Assembly (NCBI GenBank): GCA_965249205.1
Contig: CBDFLL010000006.1
Location: 1,364,001 to 1,428,000 of the forward strand
DNA: 64,000 nt
Source: JAQBVV01 sp965249205
Lineage (GTDB): Bacteria > Acidobacteriota > Vicinamibacteria > Vicinamibacterales > UBA2999
Reading direction: 5' to 3'
Position 1 is the stretch's first letter. The number at the start of each line of letters is the position of its first letter. Position numbers and translations under genes: made by a program. Shown in pieces: positions 33,083-41,098 of this stretch. The notes beneath the pieces were generated by a model, which was given only the letters and a program-made list of their open reading frames with translations, ran no database searches and had not been told where the DNA came from.

Positions 33083-33889
33083 ATGCGACTCATCGGCCAG
33101 ATTGCTGTAAACGTTTTTAAAGAGTCGGTTCGCGACAAGGTGCTGTACAACCTGGTCGCGTTCGCCGTGCTGATGATTGCGGTGTCCTATCTGCTCGGCC
33201 AACTGACGGCCGGGCAGGACATGAAGATCATCAAGGACCTCGGGCTGGCCGCCATTGCCAGTTTCGGCCGGTTGATCGCCGTGTTCATAGGGATCGGCCT
33301 TGTGTGGAAGGAAGTCGAGCGGCGCAGTATCTATAGCCTGCTGTCCAAGCCCATCCGTCGGCACGAGTTTGTGCTTGGCAAATACGCCGGCCTGGCGCTG
33401 ACGCTCTTGGTCAACGTCGTGGTGATGACGGTGGCGTTCTACGCCATCCTGGCCTATCTGAACACGCTGTATCCCGAGTCGGTCCAGGTCACGTGGCCGG
33501 CGCCTGCCACCGATCCCGGCATGCTGCGGGCCATCCTGCTGATCTTCATGGAGCTCCTGTTGATCACTGCTGTCGCGCTGTTTTTCTCCACCTTCTCGAG
33601 CCCGTTTCTGTCGGCGGCGCTGACGCTCGGGCTCTGGGTGATTGGCCATTTCAACGACGATCTGCGCAGCTTCGAGACGGTGGTGGAGTCGCCCGCTGCC
33701 GCATATCTCGCGCGCGCGTTGTATTACGTGCTGCCCAACTTCGGTGCGTTCGACATCAAAACGCAGGTGGTGTACGCGCTGCCGGTGCAGTGGTCCTACG
33801 TGGTGACGACGTCGGCGTACGGGGTGGCGTACATCGCGTTGCTGCTGGCTGGCGCGGTCGCGATTTTCTCGAGGCGCGACTTCAAATGA
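33083..33889 (+). CDS. ABC-2 type permease (PilI-like position)
   Basis: 268 residues with about six membrane helices. It starts M-R-L-I-G-Q-I-A-V-N-V-F-K-E-S-V-R-D-K-V and ends F-S-R-R-D-F-K, a pattern common in ABC-2 permeases. It follows the ATPase by 74 bp and overlaps the TPR gene by ATGA. The transported substrate is unknown. Its place in the pil locus matches pilI of Myxococcus. Confidence 0.82.
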   Translation: MRLIGQIAVNVFKESVRDKVLYNLVAFAVLMIAVSYLLGQLTAGQDMKIIKDLGLAAIASFGRLIAVFIGIGLVWKEVERRSIYSLLSKPIRRHEFVLGKYAGLALTLLVNVVVMTVAFYAILAYLNTLYPESVQVTWPAPATDPGMLRAILLIFMELLLITAVALFFSTFSSPFLSAALTLGLWVIGHFNDDLRSFETVVESPAAAYLARALYYVLPNFGAFDIKTQVVYALPVQWSYVVTTSAYGVAYIALLLAGAVAIFSRRDFK

Positions 33890-34770
33890 GCGTGCGTAGC
33901 GTCGTACTTATCGGCGCGTTGCTGGCGGCCGTGGTCGGGCTCCAGGCGGTGCACGAGCAGAACGGAGGCAGGCCCGCGTCGACGACCGCGAATCTGTTGT
34001 ATGTGCGGTCCCCCGACGCCATGAAGCGACTCGCACTGTCATACGACGCGCTGTTGGCTGATCTCTATTGGGTTCGGGCGATTCAGCACTACGGCACGAC
34101 GAGGCTCTCGACCGAACCCGGGACGCAGTTTGATTTGCTGTATCCCTTGTTGGATCTCACCACGTCGCTGGACCCGCACTTCACCGTCGCCTACTACTTC
34201 GGGTCGCTGTTCCTTGCAGAACCGCCTCCCGGTGGGCCGGGGCGGCCGGATCAGGCGATCGCCTTACTCGAGAAGGGGCTGGAAGCCCTGCCGGATCGGT
34301 GGGAGCTGGCGCAATCGATCGGGTTCGTGCACTACTGGTGGCGGCAAGACTACGAGGAGGCCGCCGCGTGGTTTGCCAAAGCCTCGGAGTTTCCGAACGC
34401 CCCGATCTGGATGGCCCCGTTGGCCGCCGTGACGCTGGCCGAGGGCGGCAGCCGGGAGTCGTCGCGCCTGCTCTGGCGAGAGATCGCGCTTGGAGTGGAG
34501 GATGAGTGGTTTCGCGCCGAAGCGGCGAGGCGGCTTCGGCAGCTTGACGCCATGGATCATCTCGATTCGCTCGGCGACGTCGTATCGACGTTTGAGCAAA
34601 GCACGGGACGAACGCCGTCTGGATGGGACGAACTCTGGAGCGCGGGATACCTGCCAGGCGTGCCCGTTGATCCGGCGGGTATTCCGTATAGTCTCGAGTC
34701 GGGTGTTGTGAGTCTCGGCCCCGAGTCGCCGCTCAGCCCGCTGCCGACGGGGCCCGCCCAGCTCCAGTGA
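33886..34770 (+). CDS. Tetratricopeptide-like protein of the pil locus
   Basis: 294 residues with an N-terminal signal anchor (V-V-L-I-G-A-L-L-A-A-V-V-G-L). Helical repeat units follow (L-L-A-D-L-Y-W-V-R-A-I-Q-H-Y-G, then A-I-A-L-L-E-K-G-L-E-A-L-P-D-R-W-E-L). It overlaps the permease upstream (ATGA) and pilD downstream (GTGA), so four genes are translationally coupled. Its location corresponds to the accessory gene of the Myxococcus pilGHI group, but sequence alone does not prove orthology. Confidence 0.7.
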   Translation: MSVRSVVLIGALLAAVVGLQAVHEQNGGRPASTTANLLYVRSPDAMKRLALSYDALLADLYWVRAIQHYGTTRLSTEPGTQFDLLYPLLDLTTSLDPHFTVAYYFGSLFLAEPPPGGPGRPDQAIALLEKGLEALPDRWELAQSIGFVHYWWRQDYEEAAAWFAKASEFPNAPIWMAPLAAVTLAEGGSRESSRLLWREIALGVEDEWFRAEAARRLRQLDAMDHLDSLGDVVSTFEQSTGRTPSGWDELWSAGYLPGVPVDPAGIPYSLESGVVSLGPESPLSPLPTGPAQLQ

Positions 34771-35537
34771 CGACACTACCGTTTGTCATTGTCCTCGCTG
34801 CGTTCGGCCTGCTGGTGGGCAGCTTTCTCAACGTCTGCATCTATCGTGTACCGCGACACGAATCGATCGTCTGGCCCGCGTCGCGCTGCACCGGATGCGG
34901 CAGGCATCTCGCCTGGTACGAGAACGTACCGGTACTGAGCTGGCTCGTGCGCCGCGGTCGCTGCCGTACGTGCGGAGCTGGGATCTCCTCGATGTATCCG
35001 CTCGTGGAGCTGACGACGGCGGTGCTGTTTGCCGCTGGCGCGATGCTGTACGGGCCATCCGGGCTGCTGGCCGTGCGCCTCGTCTTCGGGTGCGCGCTCA
35101 TCGTGCTGTTCGCCATTGACCTTCGGCACCGCGTGTTGCCTGACGTGATCACGCTCCCAGGCATCGTCATCGGGTTTGCGGCGAGTTGCTTCTTGCCCCC
35201 GGGGTGGCTTTCGTCGGTGATCGGCATCAGTGCCGGCGGCGGTATACTGTTCGCCATCGCTGAGGCGTACTACCGTGTGCGCGGCCAGCAAGGCCTCGGG
35301 ATGGGAGACGTCAAGATGCTGGCGATGATCGGCGCGTTTCTGGGCTGGCAGCTCGTGTTATTGACACTGGTGTTCGCGTCGTTTGCCGGGTCGATTGTCG
35401 GAGTGTCGCTGATCGCCTCGGGGCGGGGCAATCTGCAGGCGGCGCTGCCGTTCGGGACGTTTCTGGCAGTGGGCGCGATCGTCGCGGCGGCGGCGGGCGC
35501 CCCGATCCTCGACTGGTATCTCGCGTTCTATCGATAA
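34767..35537 (+). CDS. pilD: Prepilin peptidase PilD
   Basis: Membrane aspartic protease (family A24) that cleaves prepilin leaders and methylates the new N-terminus. 256 residues with GTG start overlapping the TPR gene. The zinc-binding tetracysteine motif is C-T-G-C and C-R-T-C at about 38-73. The catalytic aspartates are in F-A-I-D-L-R-H and G-M-G-D-V-K. A partial copy of its 3' half occurs at 37.4-37.8 kb. Confidence 0.95.
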   Translation: MTTLPFVIVLAAFGLLVGSFLNVCIYRVPRHESIVWPASRCTGCGRHLAWYENVPVLSWLVRRGRCRTCGAGISSMYPLVELTTAVLFAAGAMLYGPSGLLAVRLVFGCALIVLFAIDLRHRVLPDVITLPGIVIGFAASCFLPPGWLSSVIGISAGGGILFAIAEAYYRVRGQQGLGMGDVKMLAMIGAFLGWQLVLLTLVFASFAGSIVGVSLIASGRGNLQAALPFGTFLAVGAIVAAAAGAPILDWYLAFYR

Positions 35538-35844
35538 CGACGCGCCGCGCGCGGGACAACCCGACTCCGGCCGAGGTTCATTCGGCGGGAGCCCTGCCGC
35601 CCTTGTCATCAGCAGCGTGAGCGCGTCATTGAGGTCGCTGGCGTCTTCCCGTGCGCTATTCGGCAAACACCCTGCGGTTCTCCACCTTCGGAGCCTGTCG
35701 CCGCGGTCTCGCGGGAGACACGGAGACTCGTCGACATCCCGAACGTCGCGCCGTCCCTGCACGCTGAAGCCACTGGTTTCGCGCCCGCCGTCGCGCCCGT
35801 TGTCGGGAGCTATGCCGTCACATTCGTTCGGCGGCCGCAGACCA
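35538..35844 (-). pseudogene. Remnant of a PilX-like and secreted-protein gene pair
   Basis: A 307-bp stretch without an intact gene. On the minus strand, around 35720-35790, T-S-G-F-S-V-Q-G-R-R-D-V-R-D resembles the C-terminal end of the PilX-like proteins (G-F-S-V-S-G-W-R-D-V-R). Some 80 bp later, R-E-D-A-S-D-L-N-D-A-L-T-L-L resembles the C-terminal end of the secreted protein at 37811 (Q-R-D-A-N-A-L-R-D-T-L-A-P-L). Order and strand match the intact module at 38.4 kb, so this looks like an internally deleted duplicate. Confidence 0.5.
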
Positions 35845-37257
35845 CTAGTTCCGAACGTCGCGCCAACCCGTCACGGTGAGGGTGCCGGTCACGAGACCGC
35901 CGTCGTATGAGATTGTCACGCTGCCGCCGATGTCGTTGGTCGTCACCAGATCATCGACGCTCGTGGCGTCCTCGACGATGAGCTGCCCGCTGTGCGAGAG
36001 GTTCCCGGTGACCTTCGCCTGTTCGTGCACGAGCATCTGTCCGCTACCGAAGGTCGTATCGAGCGAGCCGGAAATCTCCAGATCGCCATCGGTCACCAAC
36101 AGCAGCTCCGGTGTGTCCGCCGCGATCGTGGGGCTGCCGCTGATGTCGATCGAGCCTTCCGCGATGATCGAGAGCTGGACTGGATCGGGCGCTTTGCCGC
36201 TCTTTCCGCCCTTGCCGCTCTTACCGCCTGTGCCGGGGCTGCCCGTGATCTTGACAGGGCCTTCGACGTAGTAGGTGCCGTCCGAAGGCGTATCGTTGTT
36301 CCCGATACTCCACTCACCGCTGCCGCTATCGAAGCTCCAGTCGTTGCACTTCGTACCTTTCTTGCCTTTGCCTTTGCCTCCGGAGGCCGTGTCGCACAGT
36401 ACCGTCCCAGCCTGGTCCGTCATCGTTCCCGCCGACGTCAGGATAAAGTCCGCGTCGCTCAGGTAGTCGCTGGCGCTGACCTCGGGCAGGGCTACTTCGG
36501 CGCCCCCGCCGCTGCCGGGGTTGCTGCCGGCATACGAACCTGTTGCCGTGATGGTGCCTGTGACCGTCGTTGATCCGCCGTTGATCTCCAGGTCCCCGTT
36601 GGTATGGACGCTCCCTGCCGTGCCATCGATCGTCACGTTGCCCGATATGGTGAGATCGCCGTTGGCGACCACCGCCCCCAGGCCGATCTCGCCGATCATC
36701 GCCTCGAGCACCACCTTGGTGTCGTCCTCCGCATAGCCTGTGGCGCGGACGAGGATCGTTGCGTTTTCGTCGTCGAACAGATCGCCAGTTGGCTCGTTGG
36801 GCGCCGTCGCGTCGTCGTCCATGACGAACGCTTCATACCGTGCGTCGAGTCCGCTGGCAATCGTCAGCTGGGTACCAAGGGGAATCTGCTCGGCCGCGGT
36901 GATGCCGGTTCGAGTGCCCAGGCTACCGTTGTCTGCGTCGGTCGCGACCGTGCCGGTCATCCCATCCGGGCCAAGCAGCAGCGCGTCAATCGCTGCATCG
37001 GGGCTGGCAAACCCGTTGGTGTTCCAGTCAGCGATGAACGTGGTCGCCAGTTCGACGGCATGGTTCAGGCCTGCTTCGGCGGCTGCGCCTGCCTGCGTGC
37101 CCACTCGTTCGTTGTGGGAGATGAGCGTTTCGGTATACCCGTTCACAACCAGCGCGGCCGCGAGCGCTGATATCATCATGAGGAGGAGGGTTACGCCGAT
37201 CAGTGCTGACCCTCGCTGGTCCAGCCGTTTCAGGATCCCGTTGCGTGTGATGGTCAT
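35845..37257 (-). CDS. PilX-like pilus assembly protein with bactofilin-like repeats (1)
   Basis: 470 residues starting at the ATG at 37257 (M-T-I-T-R-N-G-I-L-K). The N-terminal membrane helix follows R-G-S-A-L, as in PilX N-terminal domains, with A-A-A-E-A-G-L-N-H-A-V typical of the family. The middle holds short strand repeats (N-G-D-L-T-I-S-G-N-V-T-I-D-G) like a right-handed beta-helix or bactofilin. Low-complexity Gly/Lys segments (K-G-K-G-K-K-G and G-G-K-S-G-K-G-G-K-S-G-K) lie between them. It ends G-W-R-D-V-R-N. Its role is unknown; probably a minor pilus or surface protein. Confidence 0.75.
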   Translation of the reverse strand: MTITRNGILKRLDQRGSALIGVTLLLMMISALAAALVVNGYTETLISHNERVGTQAGAAAEAGLNHAVELATTFIADWNTNGFASPDAAIDALLLGPDGMTGTVATDADNGSLGTRTGITAAEQIPLGTQLTIASGLDARYEAFVMDDDATAPNEPTGDLFDDENATILVRATGYAEDDTKVVLEAMIGEIGLGAVVANGDLTISGNVTIDGTAGSVHTNGDLEINGGSTTVTGTITATGSYAGSNPGSGGGAEVALPEVSASDYLSDADFILTSAGTMTDQAGTVLCDTASGGKGKGKKGTKCNDWSFDSGSGEWSIGNNDTPSDGTYYVEGPVKITGSPGTGGKSGKGGKSGKAPDPVQLSIIAEGSIDISGSPTIAADTPELLLVTDGDLEISGSLDTTFGSGQMLVHEQAKVTGNLSHSGQLIVEDATSVDDLVTTNDIGGSVTISYDGGLVTGTLTVTGWRDVRN

Positions 37258-37414
37258 GACCGTTTGCCCCGTCGACCAGTCTCGTTGGCGACCACGAGTC
37301 CGTCCGCCAGTATCGCACATAGATTCGAGACGCGGGTGACTGCGCCTGGGTACGGGGGGGCGTGCCGGGAGTGCCGAGCGGCGGGAGGTGCGCCTGTCAG
37401 GAGGACCTGAGGGG

Positions 37415-37792
37415 AGCCTGGCGATGGTCGGCGCGTTTCTGGGCTGGCCGCTCACGAACCTGACGCTGGTGTTCGCGTCGTGTGCCGGCTCGACTGTCGG
37501 GGTGTTGCTGATTGCACCGGGACGGGGCAATCAGCAGGCAGCGCTCCCGTTCGGGACGCTTAGAGCGCTTTTCATGACCGTTTGGCGTTCGAGTGACTGC
37601 AATGCCGAGAATGGTTACGGCATTCGGCGGGACCGAAGCGTGCGGCAGCGCGTGCAGAAGTCCCATGACTCGCCCAGTCGATACAAGGGCTATCTGAAAA
37701 GCGCTCTAATGGCAGTGGGGCTATCTTATGCGGCCGCGGCGGGTGCCCCGGTCCTTACCTGCCTTACCTGGTATTCGGCTTTCTTTCGATAA
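37415..37792 (+). pseudogene. Duplicated 3' fragment of pilD, interrupted by a MITE-like element
   Basis: Matches the end of pilD from M-L-A-M-I-G-A-F-L-G-W to the stop, first as L-A-M-V-G-A-F-L-G-W, then A-A-A-A-G-A-P-V-L-T. DNA identity to 35318-35537 is high. A 144-bp insertion with inverted repeats (37563-37706) splits it after the P-F-G-T codons. The reading frame stays open through the insertion, but catalytic parts of pilD are absent. It is not a functional peptidase. Confidence 0.85.
37563..37706. mobile_element. MITE-like element with 15-bp terminal inverted repeats
   Basis: TTAGAGCGCTTTTCA (37560-37574) and TGAAAAGCGCTCTAA (37695-37709) are exact inverted repeats. They bracket a non-coding insert that is absent from the equivalent place in pilD. 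Taking TA as the target (37561-37562 and 37707-37708), the element is 144 bp. An internal ATGCCG/CGGCAT inverted pair lies at about 37612-37633. It encodes nothing recognisable, so it would depend on a transposase elsewhere. Its repeats do not match either insertion sequence in this window. Confidence 0.75.
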
Positions 37793-37810
37793 GCGCTCGC
37801 CACCGGCGGT

Positions 37811-38391
37811 TTACTCCGCGGGAATCGGTTCGCCTTCTGCGTTCGCCACCAGCGGCGCGAGTGTGTCCCTGAGGGCGTTGGCGTCCCGTTGAAGCCGGCG
37901 AAGCGTTGCGGTGACGACCTCTCCCTCGCGGACCGTTGTCGGTGTTTCAGGTGCCGCATCGAGCCGACTGAGCCGCGCTTCCGCGGCGGCGATGCCGGCC
38001 TCTGCCTTTGCCAGGCGCCCCTGAAAATCCCGCAGCCTTGCTCGACGTTGCTCTACGTACCTGTCCGGCGCCTCTACGATGATCGCGTCGGCGGCGAGTT
38101 CGTCGTCCGGCTCCGCCCCTCGCCGGGCGTGGCGGTGCCGGGCGCCGCCGCGTCGGGCTCCACGGGAGCCTCCACGGGAGCCGGGACCGGTGACGGCACC
38201 GGTGCGCCGAGAAGCACGAGGTCCGCGTTCGTGTACATGCGGCCAGGGGCGGCCTGCGCCCGGCGCTCGGCGTCCTGCCGGGCAATGTCCCCGAGGGACT
38301 GCGTCGACGCGAGGTGGGGGGACACGGCCAGCAGGAAAAGCAGGGCACCTCCCGCTGCATACGTGCGAAGCCAACCGCGATTCGTCGTCAT
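37811..38391 (-). pseudogene. Secreted SLGD-type protein, frameshifted
   Basis: Starts at ATG 38391 with a signal peptide (G-G-A-L-L-F-L-L-A-V-S-P-H-L-A-S-T) and Q-S-L-G-D-I-A-R-Q-D-A-E-R-R, a Pro/Ala-rich linker, then breaks. One base is missing near 38112-38122; the other frame continues E-P-D-D-E-L-A-A-D-A-I-I-V-E with a coiled-coil (A-R-L-R-D-F-Q-G-R-L-A-K-A-E) to 37811. Its paralogue at 40474-41067 is intact and shows the same layout, which supports one original gene. Function unknown. Confidence 0.7.
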
Positions 38392-38420
38392 TGTCCTGGC
38401 CCTTCCCGTGTCACATCAGC

Positions 38421-39665
38421 CTAGCCGGGCTGGCGAACGTCCCGCCATCCGCTGACGGAAAAGCCGCCGGAACTGCCGAGTTCGCCAGAGTAGTTGATGA
38501 CCACGTCGTTGGAGATCTCGTTGTCCTTCACGAGGCCATCGAGGCTTTCCGCGTTCTCGACGATGAATTGCCCGGTCACGGTCGGTTTGCCCTCCATATC
38601 CAACTGTTCGTGCACGAGTATCTGCCCGACGAAAAGCTGAGCATCCTTATCGACCTTGCCGCTATTACCGGGCGAAATACTGCCGCCGCCCTTGATGCGC
38701 AGATCGCCATCCGTGACGAAGAGGACCTCCGGGTCGTTCGACACGATGATCGACTTGCCGTCGATCTCGATCGAGCCTTCGGCAATGATCGAGATCTGCG
38801 CTGGACTCGACGGATCTCCCATCTTCCCGTTAACTTTGGCATCCCCTTCGACGTAGTAGGTTCCCGCCGGTGGCGTGATATGCTTGCTCTCCCATTTGTC
38901 GCCGTTGAACTCCCACCCGTTGCATGTGTCCTCGGATGACGCGCACAGCACGTTCCCGTCCAGATCGGTCATCGCTCCGGTTGACGTGAGAACGAAGTCG
39001 GCGCGGTTCCGATGATCGCTGGCTCGGATGTCGGGCACGGGGATCTGGGGAACGCCGCCGGTGCCGGGCAGGTGCCCGTCATATTCGCCCCCCGCCGTGA
39101 TCGCACCGGATACCTGGACGTCGTCATCCTTTATCGTGAGATCGCCGTTCGCATGGATGCTACCCGCTGTGCCCCCGATGATCACTTTGTTGGAAATCTC
39201 GAGATCACCGTCGATGAGCATCGCCGGCATTTCGGAGCTGCTGATACTGACCTCCAGGACGGTCGTAGTGTTGTCGGATGCGTAGCCCGTGGCCCGAAGG
39301 GTCAGCGTGCCGTTCTGATCGTTGAGCGCGTCGCCATCCTCGTTCGGGCCGTCATCGTCGTCGTCCAGGAGCATGACGTCGTACTCGGCGTTTGAGACGC
39401 CTTGCAGCGGAATCCGCACGCCCGGAGCGACGCCCCATCCAGCCACCCCCTCGAGGCTGAAGTTGTCCACGTCGTCCGCTGGCGTGCCGCCGAGCCCATC
39501 CGGGCCCAGGAGCAGCCCGTCCATCGCGTCGGCCGGAGTCGGGAAGCCATTGGCCTGCCATTGCCCGATGTGTGCGGTGACGACCTGCACGGCATGGCTG
39601 AGGCCAGCCTCGGCTGCCGCCCGTGCCTGCACCTGCGACCGCTGGTTGACTCGGACCTGTTGCAT
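38421..39665 (-). pseudogene. PilX-like protein, N-terminally truncated (2)
   Basis: 414 residues from the first ATG at 39665, homologous to the gene at 35845-37257 from A-A-A-E-A-G-L-S-H-A-V onward, and ending G-W-R-D-V-R-Q-P-G. The first about 44 residues including the membrane anchor are missing. A TAG stop lies three codons upstream of the ATG. The junction abuts a pilW-like fragment on the other strand. Without the anchor the product would stay in the cytoplasm, so I treat it as broken. The body of the gene is otherwise open and repeat-rich. Confidence 0.7.
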
Positions 39666-39833
39666 ATCCGCCTAGTCAGGGTGACGTTGCGCGTGCAGCC
39701 GGCGAGGGCGGCTCTGCGTGGCCCGGCTGGAGCGCTGTTCGCGCACGGGGGCACAGCGGTCTCCAGGGAGCGCTACCTGCCGGACCGCGAGATCCGGTTC
39801 GACGTCATGCCACGGAACATCAATCGTGAGTGA
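39666..39833 (+). pseudogene. 3' fragment of a PilW-like minor pilin gene
   Basis: The frame ending at TGA 39831-39833 reads L-V-R-V-T-L-R-V-Q-P-A-R-A near its start and V-M-P-R-N-I-N-R-E at its end, like the C-terminus of PilW-type minor pilins. The gene body is missing; it is cut at the truncation point of the PilX-like gene on the other strand. It overlaps the next gene's GTG by 8 bp, the usual pilW-pilX coupling. Family assignment is tentative. Confidence 0.4.
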
Positions 39834-40434
39834 CCGCAGAGACAGCGGCGTGGCACTCGTGATCGTGATGATGACGGTGACGCTCCTGACCGCGCTGGGG
39901 TCCGCACTCACGCTTGCGACCATCGCCGAGACTGCGGTCGCCGCCAACTACCGTGACGCGACCGAGACGTTCTACGCGGCCGAGGGCGCCGTCGAGTTTG
40001 CAATGCAGGAACTGGCCGTGGTGTCGGATTGGGGCGACGTCGTTACTGCGCCCGGGCGGTCGGCGTTCGTGGACGGTCCGGCCGCGGGCGCGCGGGCCGT
40101 AGGGGCGGTGACGCTCGACCTTGGCGACGCCACAACGGATGTCAACGCCGCCGGCGCCGGCGCATCTGGATCCTCTGACACGGATTGGTTGTTGTACGCC
40201 TACGGTCGTTTTCGGGACCTGGTGCCATCGAGTCCGCGTCGTTCACAGATCTATGTGGTGGTGTGGGTGGCCGACCGTTCGAGCGCGCCCGACGAGGAGA
40301 TGTCTGTTCCTGACGCCCTGTCCATTCTTGGCCAGGCCTACGGTGGGCGGGGGAGCCGCCGGACGGTCGAGGTGGTCGTTGAGCGGGATGGCGCGGGGCT
40401 GGTGCAGACGCGCTTGTGGCGCGAATGGCGGTAA
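39826..40434 (+). CDS. PilX-domain minor pilus protein
   Basis: 202 residues from GTG 39826. It starts R-D-S-G-V-A-L-V-I-V-M-M-T-V-T-L-L-T-A-L-G, a class of N-terminal helix seen in PilX proteins, then A-A-N-Y-R-D-A-T-E-T-F-Y-A-A-E-G-A-V-E-F-A. The rest is a small globular domain with no clear motif. It lacks the Glu+5 of type IV pilins. It probably belongs to the same minor-pilin operon as the truncated pilW upstream. Intact. Confidence 0.72.
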   Translation: MSDRRDSGVALVIVMMTVTLLTALGSALTLATIAETAVAANYRDATETFYAAEGAVEFAMQELAVVSDWGDVVTAPGRSAFVDGPAAGARAVGAVTLDLGDATTDVNAAGAGASGSSDTDWLLYAYGRFRDLVPSSPRRSQIYVVVWVADRSSAPDEEMSVPDALSILGQAYGGRGSRRTVEVVVERDGAGLVQTRLWREWR

Positions 40435-40473
40435 GCCTTGACGACTGCTGCTAGCGGCCGGAGAATGCAAGTT

Positions 40474-41067
40474 ATGAAGTCATTGGCCGCCAGATATTCG
40501 GCAGGGGTAGTGGTGTTGGTCTGTGCCGCGACGGTCTCAGCGCAGTCGCTGGGAGATCTGGCCCGTCAGGAAGAGGAGCGACGGAAGACCATCCCGACGG
40601 GGAGCAAGGTATACACAAACGAGATGCTGCGTCCGGAGGTCGCCCCGGCCGGTGACGGGGCGGAGGCGGTCCCGTTGCCAACACCATCCGAACCGGCAGC
40701 CGACCCCTCGACTCCAGAGGACGGCGAGCCGGCGGCCGAAGATTCGACGCCCGTCGATCCGGAGGAGGCGCCTGACGGGGCGGCGGCAACCGAGGCCGAC
40801 TGGCGCACGCGGATCGCCGATGCACGCGAAGCGGGATCGCGCGCGCAGATTCTCGCGGATGCGTTACAGAGCCGTATCAATGTGCTCGCGGCGGACTTCG
40901 TCAATCGCGACGATCCGGTGCAGCGGAGCGCGGTCGCCGCCGATCGAGAGAAGGCGCTTGCGGAACTGGCTCGCGTCACCGAAGAGATCGAACAGCATCA
41001 GCAGATGGTGATCGAGATCCAGGAGGAGGCTCGCCGCGCTGGTGTCCCCGCCGGTTGGGTCAGGTAA
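40474..41067 (+). CDS. Secreted SLGD-type coiled-coil protein
   Basis: 197 residues, ATG 40474 with GGAG 10 bp upstream. Signal peptide G-V-V-V-L-V-C-A-A-T-V-S-A is followed by Q-S-L-G-D-L-A-R-Q-E-E-E-R-R-K and K-V-Y-T-N-E-M-L. A Pro/Glu/Asp-rich linker leads to a helical region (about 115-190) that looks coiled-coil. The S-L-G-D-x-A-R-Q start and Y-T-N motif are shared with the broken gene at 37811. Function unknown; it follows PilX-type genes in both places. Confidence 0.7.
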   Translation: MKSLAARYSAGVVVLVCAATVSAQSLGDLARQEEERRKTIPTGSKVYTNEMLRPEVAPAGDGAEAVPLPTPSEPAADPSTPEDGEPAAEDSTPVDPEEAPDGAAATEADWRTRIADAREAGSRAQILADALQSRINVLAADFVNRDDPVQRSAVAADREKALAELARVTEEIEQHQQMVIEIQEEARRAGVPAGWVR

Positions 41068-41098
41068 ACGACCGCGAGAGCGGTGCGTTCCTGAACAG

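Noticed and set aside
37254..37587. TCATGACCGTTTG shared by the PilX-like gene start and the left end of the MITE-like element
   Set aside because: A 13-base match next to the insertion is curious but one short match is not enough to call a shared origin.
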